In this document: one piece after another, positions 35,801 to 47,567 of the stretch | Layout: every line of letters starts with the position of its first letter | How positions within the stretch are numbered: the stretch's first letter is position 1 | Assembly: GCA_035771175.1 (NCBI GenBank) | Contig: JAYMFD010003068.1 | Span: forward strand, 23,548 to 87,547 | Source: Paratinospora sagittata | Taxonomy: Eukaryota; Streptophyta; Magnoliopsida; Ranunculales; Menispermaceae | Length of the DNA: 64,000 nt | Reading direction: 5' to 3' | Notes under the pieces: generated by a model | Told to the model about the DNA's origin: nothing | Databases searched by the model: none | Seen by the model: the letters and a program-made list of their open reading frames with translations, nothing else | Position numbers and translations under genes: made by a program

Positions 35801-37187
35801 AGACATGAGATATGTCTTCGTTCTTCGAGCTTGATCATTGTCGAATTCGAAAGCTATTGTTTGATGTGTTCTTCATGCAAAACAGGTGATGTGTTCCTCT
35901 TTGATGTGTTATCTTACCGAGACCACTTCATATACTTAGAGTTTTAAACAATGGATAGCCTCTGCAAATCTTAGCACACAAGGGATAAAATGAAGAACTA
36001 GCTGAACATCAAGACAGATTGCAATTTTGTTTCAATTCGAAGCCTTTTTTTGTAAAGGCAAGAATCATTACTTTCTTCTCTTGAAAAACTCTTCGAAAAG
36101 CTCAATCTAACTTGCAAATATCGTGCGTGTTGAATTTTTGAAAATCAGAGAATGCGTGTTTTATAAAATTTGAAGTTGAAGGTTAAAGAGCAAGAGTACT
36201 AAAAAATGATTTGAATTCAAAACATTGTTCAATCTAAAGTTTTTTGGGCGTGCGAGACAATGGGAATCATCTAGGTGTTACTAGAGAATATTTCAATTAA
36301 GATAACCTGGCAAAACTGTGAAGGAATAGAAAAATCGAGCAAGCAGAAGTGCCCACATTTTTCTCGTTAGAAGTATAAGATTTTAGTCTAAGACGTGCCA
36401 ATTGCTGGATAGCCTTATTTTTGAGAAATTAATATTTTGACACTAAAGAACCATTTCAATGACTCAAAACACTTTGATATAAGAATAAACACTTTTAAAT
36501 AATTCAAAACTCATTAAAATTATTATTAAAACCTTTCGGAAAACATTTTTGTAAAAATGAAATGCTATATCGAAAGTGATTTTGAAGACTTTGCAATTTT
36601 CAGAGTTTTAGTGCTAAGATTGATCGAGGGGTTACCTTACACACCAGAGATCAAACTAATGCATTAGACATGAGATATTTCTTCGTTCTTCGAGCTTGAT
36701 CATTGTCGAATCCGAAAGCTATTGTTTGATGTGTTCTTGATGCAAAACAGGTGATGTGTTCCTCTTTGATGTGTTATCTTACCGAGACCACTTCATATAC
36801 TTAGAGTTTTAAACAATGGATAGCCTCTGCAAATCTTAGCACACAAGGGATAAAATGAAGAACTAGCTGAACATCAAGACAGATTGCAATTTTGATTCAG
36901 TTCGAAGCCTTTTTTTGCAAAGGCAAGAATCATTACTTTCTTCTCTTGAAAAACTCTTCGAAAAGCTCAATCTAACTTGCAAATATCGTGCGTGTTGAAT
37001 TTTTAAAAATCAGAGAATGCGTGTTTTATAAAATTTGAAGTTGAAGGTTAAAGAGCAAGAGTACTAAAAAATGATTTGAATTCAAAACATTGTTCAATCT
37101 AAAGTTTTTTGGGCGTGCGAGACAATGAGAATCATCTAGGTGTTACTAGAGAATATTTCAATTAAGATAACCTGGCAAAACTGTGAA
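32863..37187 (+). repeat. H-X-Y followed by H-X/Y (U39-U43)
   Basis: U39 and U42 are class H (CTTCATGC with TTTTTGTAAAGG), 2595 bp apart. U40 is X and U41 is Y. U43 combines X and Y in one unit, so the second copy is one unit shorter than the first. U41 differs from other class Y units in lacking TTTTTAAAAATC and CAATGAGAATC, so its 3' end may itself be from another class. Confidence 0.75.
36323..37187 (+). repeat. Unit U43, X/Y hybrid with narrow switch point
   Basis: X marks run from TTAGAAGTATAAG through GATATTTCTTCG to GAATCCGAAAGC near 36708, and CTTGATGC (not the Y form CTTCATGC) at 36736. From ACTTAGAG at 36799 on the unit is class Y: GCCTCTGC, TTCAGTTCG near 36897, TTTTTAAAAATC and CAATGAGAATC. 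The switch lies in the 63 bp between 36739 and 36802. The next unit is class Z, as expected after Y. The simplest reading is a crossover between an X and a Y unit that removed about 865 bp. Confidence 0.85.
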
Positions 37188-38052
37188 GGAATAGAAAAAT
37201 CGAGCAAGCAGAAGTGCCCACATTTTTCTCGTTAGAAATATAAGATTTTAGTCTAAGACGTGCCAATTGCTGGATAGCCTTATTTTTGAGAAATTAATAT
37301 TTTGACACTAAAGAACCATTTCAATGACTCAAAACACTTTGATATAAGAATAAACACTTTTAAATAATTCAAAACTCATTAAAATTATGATTAAAACCTT
37401 TCGGAAAACATTTTTGTAAAAATGAAATACTATATCGAAAGTGATTTTGAAGACTTTGCAATTTTTAGAGTTTTAGTGCTAAGATTGATCGAGGGGTTAC
37501 CTTACACACCAGAGATCAAACTAATGCATTAGACATGAGATATGTCTTCGTTCTTCGAGCTTGATCATTGTCGAATTCGTAAGCTATTGTTTGATGTGTT
37601 CTTGATGCAAAACAGGTGATGTGTTCCTCTTTGATGTGTTATCTTACCGAGACCACTTCATATACTTAGAGTTTTAAACAATGGATAGCCTCTGCAAATC
37701 TTAGCACACAAGGGATAAAATGAAGAACTAGCTGAACATCAAGACAGATTGCAATTTTGTTTCAATTCGAAGCCTTTTTTTGCAAAGGCAAGAATCATTA
37801 CTTTCTTCTCTTGAAAAACTCTTCGAAAAGCTCAATCTAACTTGCAAATATCGTGCGTGTTGAATTTTTGAAAATCAGAGAATGCGTGTTTTATAAAATT
37901 TGAAGTTGAAGGTTAAAGAGCAAGAGTACTAAAAAATGATTTGAATTCAAAACATTGTTCAATCTAAAGTTTTTTGGGCGTGCGAGACAATGGGAATCAT
38001 CTAGGTGTTACTAGAGAATATTTCAATTAAGATAACCTGGCAAAACTGTGAA

Positions 38053-40647
38053 GGAATAGAAAAATCGAGCAAGCAGAAGTGCCCACATTTTTCTCGTTAG
38101 AAGTATAAGATTTTAGTCTAAGACGTGCCAATTGCTGGATAGCCTTATTTTTGAGAAATTAATATTTTGACACTAAAGAACCATTTCAATGACTCAAAAC
38201 ACTTTGATATAAGAATAAACACTTTTAAATAATTCAAAACTCATTAAAATTATTATTAAAACCTTTCGGAAAACATTTTTGTAAAAATGAAATGCTATAT
38301 CGAAAGTGATTTTGAAGACTTTGCAATTTTCAGAGTTTTAGTGCTAAGATTGATCGAGGGGTTACCTTACACACCAGAGATCAAACTAATGCATTAGACA
38401 TGAGATATTTCTTCGTTCTTCGAGCTTGATCATTGTCGAATCCGAAAGCTATTGTTTGATGTGTTCTTGATGCAAAACAGGTGATGTGTTCCTCTTTGAT
38501 GTGTTATCTTACCGAGACCACTTCATATACTGAGAGTTTTAAACAATGGATAGCCTGTGCAAATCTTAGCACACAAGGGATAAAATGAAGAACTAGCTGA
38601 ACATCAAGACAGATTGCAATTTTGATTCAATTCGAAGCCTTTTTTTGCAAAGGCAAGAATCATTACTCTCTTCTCTTGAAAAACTCTTCGAAAAGCTCAA
38701 TCTAACTTGCAAATATCGTGCGTGTTGAATTTTTGAAAATCAGAGAATGCGTGTTTTATAAAATTTGAAGTTGAAGGTTAAAGAGCAAGAGTACTAAAAA
38801 ATGATTTGAATTCAAAACATTGTTCAATCTAAAGTTTTTTGGGCGTGCGAGACAATGGGAATCATCTCGGTGTTACTAGAGAATATTTCAATTAAGATAA
38901 CCTGGCAAAACTGTGAAGGAATAGAAAAATCGAGCAAGCAGAAGTGCCCACATTTTTCTCGTTAGAAATATAAGATTTTAGTCTAAGACGTGCCAATTGC
39001 TGGATAGCCTTATTTTTGAGAAATTAATATTTTGACACTAAAGAACCATTTCAATGACTCAAAACACTTTGATATAAGAATAAACACTTTTAAATAATTC
39101 AAAACTCATTAAAATTATGATTAAAACCTTTCGGAAAACATTTTTGTAAAAATGAAATACTATATCGAAAGTGATTTTGAAGACTTTGCAATTTTCAGGG
39201 TTTTAGTGCTAAGATTGATCGAGGGGTTACCTTACACACCAGAGATCAAACTAATGCATTAGACATGAGATATGTCTTCGTTCTTCGAGCTTGATCATTG
39301 TCGAATTCGAAAGCTATTGTTTGATGTGTTCTTCATGCAAAACAGGTGATGTGTTCCTCTTTGATGTGTTATCTTACCGAGACCACTTCATATACTTAGA
39401 GTTTTAAACAATGGATAGCCTCTGCAAATCTTAGCACACAAGGGATAAAATGAAGAACTAGCTGAACATCAAGACAGATTGCAATTTTGATTCAGTTCGA
39501 AGCCTTTTTTTGCAAAGGCAAGAATCATTACTTTCTTCTCTTGAAAAACTCTTCGAAAAGCTCAATCTAACTTGCAAATATCGTGCGTGTTGAATTTTTA
39601 AAAATCAGAGAATGCGTGTTTTATAAAATTTGAAGTTGAAGGTTAAAGAGCAAGAGTACTAAAAAATGATTTGAATTCAAAACATTGTTCAATCTAAAGT
39701 TTTTTGGGCGTGCGAGACAATGAGAATCATCTAGGTGTTACTAGAGAATATTTCAATTAAGATAACCTGGCAAAACTGTGAAGGAATAGAAAAATCGAGC
39801 AAGCAGAAGTGCCCACATTTTTCTCGTTAGAAATATAAGATTTTAGTCTAAGACGTGCCAATTGCTGGATAGCCTTATTTTTGAGAAATTAATATTTTGA
39901 CACTAAAGAACCATTTCAATGACTCAAAACACTTTGATATAAGAATAAACACTTTTAAATAATTCAAAACTCATTAAAATTATGATTAAAACCTTTCGGA
40001 AAACATTTTTGTAAAAATGAAATACTATATCGAAAGTGATTTTGAAGACTTTGCAATTTTCAGAGTTTTAGTGCTAAGATTGATCGAGGGGTTACCTTAC
40101 ACACCAGAGATCAAACTAATGCATTAGACATGAGATATGTCTTCGTTCTTCGAGCTTGATCATTGTCGAATTCGTAAGCTATTGTTTGATGTGTTCTTGA
40201 TGCAAAACAGGTGATGTGTTCCTCTTTGATGTGTTATCTTACCGAGACCACTTCATATACTTAGAGTTTTAAACAATGGATAGCCTCTGCAAATCTTAGC
40301 ACACAAGGGATAAAATGAAGAACTAGCTGAACATCAAGACAGATTGCAATTTTGTTTCAATTCGAAGCCTTTTTTTGCAAAGGCAAGAATCATTACTTTC
40401 TTCTCTTGAAAAACTCTTCGAAAAGCTCAATCTAACTTGCAAATATCGTGCGTGTTGAATTTTTGAAAATCAGAGAATGCGTGTTTTATAAAATTTGAAG
40501 TTGAAGGTTAAAGAGCAAGAGTACTAAAAAATGATTTGAATTCAAAACATTGTTCAATCTAAAGTTTTTTGGGCGTGCGAGACAATGGGAATCATCTAGG
40601 TGTTACTAGAGAATATTTCAATTAAGATAACCTGGCAAAACTGTGAA
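38053..40647 (+). repeat. X-Y-Z trimer, tandem copy 1 (U45-U47)
   Basis: This 2595-bp trimer shares the private CATCTCGGTG (C at 38868, otherwise CATCTAGGTG) with U48 exactly 2595 bp downstream, which shows recent tandem duplication. Its class Z unit (U47) has GAGCAAGAG and GGGCG, unlike U50. A lone Z unit (U44, 37188-38052, with a private TTTTTAGAG near 37462) precedes it. Confidence 0.85.
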
Positions 40648-43242
40648 GGAATAGAAAAATCGAGCAAGCAGAAGTGCCCACATTTTTCTCGTTAGAAGTA
40701 TAAGATTTTAGTCTAAGACGTGCCAATTGCTGGATAGCCTTATTTTTGAGAAATTAATATTTTGACACTAAAGAACCATTTCAATGACTCAAAACACTTT
40801 GATATAAGAATAAACACTTTTAAATAATTCAAAACTCATTAAAATTATTATTAAAACCTTTCGGAAAACATTTTTGTAAAAATGAAATGCTATATCGAAA
40901 GTGATTTTGAAGACTTTGCAATTTTCAGAGTTTTAGTGCTAAGATTGATCGAGGGGTTACCTTACACACCAGAGATCAAACTAATGCATTAGACATGAGA
41001 TATTTCTTCGTTCTTCGAGCTTGATCATTGTCGAATCCGAAAGCTATTGTTTGATGTGTTCTTGATGCAAAACAGGTGATGTGTTCCTCTTTGATGTGTT
41101 ATCTTACCGAGACCACTTCATATACTGAGAGTTTTAAACAATGGATAGCCTGTGCAAATCTTAGCACACAAGGGATAAAATGAAGAACTAGCTGAACATC
41201 AAGACAGATTGCAATTTTGATTCAATTCGAAGCCTTTTTTTGCAAAGGCAAGAATCATTACTCTCTTCTCTTGAAAAACTCTTCGAAAAGCTCAATCTAA
41301 CTTGCAAATATCGTGCGTGTTGAATTTTTGAAAATCAGAGAATGCGTGTTTTATAAAATTTGAAGTTGAAGGTTAAAGAGCAAGAGTACTAAAAAATGAT
41401 TTGAATTCAAAACATTGTTCAATCTAAAGTTTTTTGGGCGTGCGAGACAATGGGAATCATCTCGGTGTTACTAGAGAATATTTCAATTAAGATAACCTGG
41501 CAAAACTGTGAAGGAATAGAAAAATCGAGCAAGCAGAAGTGCCCACATTTTTCTCGTTAGAAATATAAGATTTTAGTCTAAGACGTGCCAATTGCTGGAT
41601 AGCCTTATTTTTGAGAAATTAATATTTTGACACTAAAGAACCATTTCAATGACTCAAAACACTTTGATATAAGAATAAACACTTTTAAATAATTCAAAAC
41701 TCATTAAAATTATGATTAAAACCTTTCGGAAAACATTTTTGTAAAAATGAAATACTATATCGAAAGTGATTTTGAAGACTTTGCAATTTTCAGGGTTTTA
41801 GTGCTAAGATTGATCGAGGGGTTACCTTACACACCAGAGATCAAACTAATGCATTAGACATGAGATATGTCTTCGTTCTTCGAGCTTGATCATTGTCGAA
41901 TTCGAAAGCTATTGTTTGATGTGTTCTTCATGCAAAACAGGTGATGTGTTCCTCTTTGATGTGTTATCTTACCGAGACCACTTCATATACTTAGAGTTTT
42001 AAACAATGGATAGCCTCTGCAAATCTTAGCACACAAGGGATAAAATGAAGAACTAGCTGAACATCAAGACAGATTGCAATTTTGATTCAGTTCGAAGCCT
42101 TTTTTTGCAAAGGCAAGAATCATTACTTTCTTCTCTTGAAAAACTCTTCGAAAAGCTCAATCTAACTTGCAAATATCGTGCGTGTTGAATTTTTAAAAAT
42201 CAGAGAATGCGTGTTTTATAAAATTTGAAGTTGAAGGTTAAAGAGCAAGAGTACTAAAAAATGATTTGAATTCAAAACATTGTTCAATCTAAAGTTTTTT
42301 GGGCGTGCGAGACAATGAGAATCATCTAGGTGTTACTAGAGAATATTTCAATTAAGATAACCTGGCAAAACTGTGAAGGAATAGAAAAATCGAGCAAGCA
42401 GAAGTGCCCACATTTTTCTCGTTAGAAATATAAGATTTTAGTCTAAGACGTGCCAATTGCTGGATAGCCTTATTTTTGAGAAATTAATATTTTGACACTA
42501 AAGAACCATTTCAATGACTCAAAACACTTTGATATAAGAATAAACACTTTTAAATAATTCAAAACTCATTAAAATTATGATTAAAACCTTTCGGAAAACA
42601 TTTTTGTAAAAATGAAATACTATATCGAAAGTGATTTTGAAGACTTTGCAATTTTCAGAGTTTTAGTGCTAAGATTGATCGAGGGGTTACCTTACACACC
42701 AGAGATCAAACTAATGCATTAGACATGAGATATGTCTTCGTTCTTCGAGCTTGATCATTGTCGAATTCGTAAGCTATTGTTTGATGTGTTCTTGATGCAA
42801 AACAGGTGATGTGTTCCTCTTTGATGTGTTATCTTACCGAGACCACTTCATATACTTAGAGTTTTAAACAATGGATAGCCTCTGCAAATCTTAGCACACA
42901 AGGGATAAAATGAAGAACTAGCTGAACATCAAGACAGATTGCAATTTTGTTTCAATTCGAAGCCTTTTTTTGCAAAGGCAAGAATCATTACTTTCTTCTC
43001 TTGAAAAACTCTTCGAAAAGCTCAATCTAACTTGCAAATATCGTGCGTGTTGAATTTTTGAAAATCAGAGAATGCGTGTTTTATAAAATTTGAAGTTGAA
43101 GGTTAAAGAGCTAGAGTACTAAAAAATGATTTGAATTCAAAACATTGTTCAATCTAAAGTTTTTTGGACGTGCGAGACAATGGGAATCATCTAGGTGTTA
43201 CTAGAGAATATTTCAATTAAGATAACCTGGCAAAACTGTGAA
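40648..43242 (+). repeat. X-Y-Z trimer, tandem copy 2 (U48-U50)
   Basis: This is the second copy of the trimer, with CATCTCGGTG at 41458-41467. Its class Z unit (U50) has GAGCTAGAG and TTTTTTGGACG near its 3' end, as in U14, U25 and U57. It is followed by class A (U51). These two markers therefore distinguish Z units that precede class A (or the A/C hybrid) from Z units that precede X. Confidence 0.85.
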
Positions 43243-44972
43243 GGAATAGAAAAATCGAGCAAGCAGAAGTGCCCACATTTTTCTCGTTAGAAATATAAGA
43301 TTTTAGTCTAAGACGTGCCAATTGCTGGATAGCCTTATTTCTGAGAAATTAATATTTTGACACTAAAGAACCATTTCAATGACTCAAAACACTTTGATAT
43401 AAGAATAAACACTTTTAAATAATTCAAAACTCATTAAAATTATGATTAAAACCTTTCGGAAAACATTTTTGTAAAAATGAAATACTATATCGAAAGTGAT
43501 TTTGAAGACTTTGCAATTTTCAGAGTTTTAGAGCTAAGATTGATCGAGGGGTTACCTTACACACCAGAGATCAAACTAATGCATTAGACATGAGATATGT
43601 CTTCGTTCTTCGAGCTTGATCATTGTCGAATTCGAAAGCTATTGTTTGATGTGTTCATGATGCAAAACAGGTGATGTGTTCCTCTTTGATGTGTTATCTT
43701 ACCGAGACCACTTCATATACTTAGAGTTTTAAAAATTGGATAGCCTCTGCAAATCTTAGCACACAAGGGATAAAATGAAGAACTAGCTGAACATCAAGAC
43801 AGATTGCAATTTTGATTCAATTCGAAGCCTTTTTTTGCAAAGGCAAGAATCATTACTTTCTTCTCTTGAAAAACTCTTCGAAAAGCTCAATCTAACTTGC
43901 AAATATCGTGCGTGTTGAATTTTTGAAAATCAGAGAATGAGTGTTTTATAAAATTTGAAGTTGAAGGTTAAAGAGCAAGAGTACTAAAAAATGATTTGAA
44001 TTCAAAACATTGTTCAATCTAAAGTTTTTTGGGCGTGCGAGACAATGGGAATCATCTAGGTGTTACTAGAGAATATTTCAATTAACATAACCTGGCAAAA
44101 CTGTGAAGGAATAGAAAAATCGAACAAGCAGAAGTGCCCACATTTTTCTCGTTAGAAATATAAGATTTTAGTCTAAGACGTGCAAATTGCTGGATAGCCT
44201 TATTTTTGAAAAATTAGTATTTTGACACTAAAGAACCATTTCATTGACTCAAAACACTTTGGTATAAGATTAAACACTTTTAAATAATTCAAAACTCATT
44301 AAAATTATGATTAAAACCGTTCGGAAAACATTTTTGTAAAAATGAAATACTATATCAAAAGTGATTTTGAAGACTTTGCAATTTTCAGAGTTTTAGTGCT
44401 AAGATTGATCGAGGGGTTACCTTACACACCAGAGATCAAACTAATGCATTAGACATGAGATATGTCTTCGTTCTTCGAGCTTGATCATTGTCGAATTCGA
44501 AAGCTATTGTTTGATGTGTTCTTGATGCAAAACAGGTGATGTGTTCCTCTTTGATGTGTTATTTTACCGAGACCACTTCATATACTTAGAGTTTTAAACA
44601 ATGGATAGCCTCTGCAAATCTTAGCACACAAGGGATAAAATGAAGAACTAGCTGAACATCAAGACAGATTGCAATTTTGATTCAATTCGAAGCCTTTTTT
44701 TGCAAAGGCAAGAATCATTACTTTCTTCTCTTGAAAAACTCTTCGAAAAGCTCAATATAACTTGCAAATATCGTGCGTGTTGAATTTTTGAAAATCAGAG
44801 AATGCGTGTTTTATAAAATTTGAAGTTGAAGGTTAAAGAGCAAGAGTACTAAAAAATGATTTGAATTCAAAACATTGTTCAATCTAAAGTTTTTTGGGCG
44901 TGCGAGACAATGGGAATCATCTAGGTGTTACTAGAGAATATTTCAATTAAGATAACCTGGCAAAACTGTGAA
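41513..44972 (+). repeat. Y-Z-A-B block, copy 1 (U49-U52)
   Basis: These four units recur 6055 bp (seven units) downstream at 47568-51027. The strongest mark is AACCGTTCGG in the class B unit (G at 44319 and 50374), where every other unit has AACCTTTCGG. U51 carries private bases not seen in its partner U58: TATTTCTGAG, TTTTAGAGC, GTTCATGATG and AAAAATTGG. It has therefore changed since the duplication, or the partner was converted back. Confidence 0.85.
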
Positions 44973-45837
44973 GGAATAGAAAAATCGAGCAAGCAGAAGT
45001 GCCCACATTTTTCTCGTTAGAAATATAAGATTTTAGTCTAAGACGTGCCAATTGCTGGATAGCCTTATTTTTGAGAAATTAATATTTTGACACTAAAGAA
45101 CCATTTCAATGACTCAAAACACTTTGATATAAGAATAAACACTTTTAAACAATTCAAAACTCATTAAAATTATGATTAAAACCTTTCGGAAAACATTTTT
45201 GTAAAAATGAAATGCTATATCGAAAGTGATTTTGAAGACTTTGCAATTTTCAGAGTTTTAGTGCTAAGATTGATCGAGGGGTTACCTTACACACCAGAGA
45301 TCAAACTAATGCATTAGACATGAGATATGTCTTCGTTCTTCGAGCTTGATCATTGTCGAATTCGTAAGCTATTGTTTGATGTGTTCTTGATGCAAAACAG
45401 GTGATGTGTTCCTCTTTGATGTGTTATCTTACCGAGACCACTTCATATACTTAGAGTTTTAAACAATGGATAGCCTCTGCAAATCTTAGCACACAAGGGA
45501 TAAAATGAAGAACTAGCTGAACATCAAGACATATTGCAATTTTGTTTCAATTCGAAGCCTTTTTTTGCAAAGGCAAGAATCATTACTTTCTTCTCTTGAA
45601 AAACTCTTCGAAAAGCTCAATCTAACTTGCAAATATCGTGCGTGTTGAATTTTTGAAAATCAGAGAATGCGTGTTTTATAAAATTTGAAGTTGAAGGTTA
45701 AAGAGCAAGAGTACTAAAAAATGATTTGAATTCAAAACATTGTTCAATCTAAAGTTTTTTGGGCGTGCGAGACAATGGGAATCATCTAGGTGTTACTAGA
45801 GAATATTTCAATTAAGATAACCTGGCAAAACTGTGAA
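44973..45837 (+). repeat. Unit U53, G/Z hybrid
   Basis: The 5' part is class G (TTTTAAACAATTC at 45150, GAAATGC at 45214). TTCGTAAGC at 45365 marks the switch to class Z; the shared TTTTGTTTC follows. The switch lies between 45214 and 45365. A private ACATATTGC occurs near 45529. The next unit is X, as after Z in the trimers, but the preceding unit is B, so the left side does not fit the usual order. Confidence 0.75.
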
Positions 45838-47567
45838 GGAATAGAAAAATCGAGCAAGCAGAAGTGCCCACATTTTTCTCGTTAGAAGTATAAGATTTTA
45901 GTCTAAGACGTGCCAATTGCTGGATAGCCTTATTTTTGAGAAATTAATATTTTGACACTAAAGAACCATTTCAATGACTCAAAACACTTTGATATAAGAA
46001 TAAACACTTTTAAATAATTCAAAACTCATTAAAATTATTATTAAAACCTTTCGGAAAACATTTTTGTAAAAATGAAATGCTATATCGAAAGTGATTTTGA
46101 AGACTTTGCAATTTTCAGAGTTTTAGTGCTAAGATTGATCGAGGGGTTACCTTACACACCAGAGATCAAACTAATGCATTAGACATGAGATATTTCTTCG
46201 TTCTTCGAGCTTGATCATTGTCGAATCCGAAAGCTATTGTTTGATGTGTTCTTGATGCAAAACAGGTGATGTGTTCCTCTTTGATGTGTTATCTTACCGA
46301 GACCACTTCATATACTGAAAGTTTTAAACAATGGATAGCCTGTGCAAATCTTAGCACACAAGGGATAAAATGAAGAACTAGCTGAACATCAAGACAGATT
46401 GCAATTTTGATTCAATTCGAAGCCTTTTTTTGCAAAGGCAAGAATCATTACTCTCTTCTCTTGAAAAACTCTTCGAAAAGCTCAATCTAACTTGCAAATA
46501 TCGTGCGTGTTGAATTTTTGAAAATCAGAGAATGCGTGTTTTATAAAATTTGAAGTTGAAGGTTAAAGAGCAAGAGTACTAAAAAATGATTTGAATTCAA
46601 AACATTGTTCAATCTAAAGTTTTTTGGGCGTGCGAGACAATGGGAATCATCTAGGTGTTACTAGAGAATATTTCAATTAAGATAACCTGGCAAAACTGTG
46701 AAGGAATAGAAAAATCGAGCAAGCAGAAGTGCCCACATTTTTCTCGTTAGAAGTATAAGATTTTAGTCTAAGACGTGCCAATTGCTGGATAGCCTTATTT
46801 TTGAGAAATTAATATTTTGACACTAAAGAACCATTTCAATGACTCAAAACACTTTGATATAAGAATAAACACTTTTAAATAATTCAAAACTCATTAAAAT
46901 TATTATTAAAACCTTTCGGAAAACATTTTTGTAAAAATGAAATGCTATATCGAAAGTGATTTTGAAGACTTTGCAATTTTCAGAGTTTTAGTGCTAAGAT
47001 TGATCGAGGGGTTACCTTACACACCAGAGATCAAACTAATGCATTAGACATGAGATATTTCTTCGTTCTTCGAGCTTGATCATTGTCGAATCCGAAAGCT
47101 ATTGTTTGATGTGTTCTTGATGCAAAACAGGTGATGTGTTCCTCTTTGATGTGTTATCTTACCGAGACCACTTCATATACTGAGAGTTTTAAACAATGGA
47201 TAGCCTGTGCAAATCTTAGCACACAAGGGATAAAATGAAGAACTAGCTGAACATCAAGACAGATTGCAATTTTGATTCAATTCGAAGCCTTTTTTTGCAA
47301 AGGCAAGAATCATTACTCTCTTCTCTTGAAAAACTCTTCGAAAAGCTCAATCTAACTTGCAAATATCGTGCGTGTTGAATTTTTGAAAATCAGAGAATGC
47401 GTGTTTTATAAAATTTGAAGTTGAAGGTTAAAGAGCAAGAGTACTAAAAAATGATTTGAATTCAAAACATTGTTCAATCTAAAGTTTTTTGGGCGTGCGA
47501 GACAATGGGAATCATCTAGGTGTTACTAGAGAATATTTCAATTAAGATAACCTGGCAAAACTGTGAA
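45838..47567 (+). repeat. Two adjacent class X units (U54-U55)
   Basis: Both units carry the full class X set (TTAGAAGTATAAG, TTATTATTAAAACC, GATATTTCTTCG, GCCTGTGC). They differ at one base that I noticed: ATACTGAAAG in U54 near 46314, ATACTGAGAG in U55. This is a single-unit tandem duplication, the only one of this kind that I saw outside the G/H run. Confidence 0.8.
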
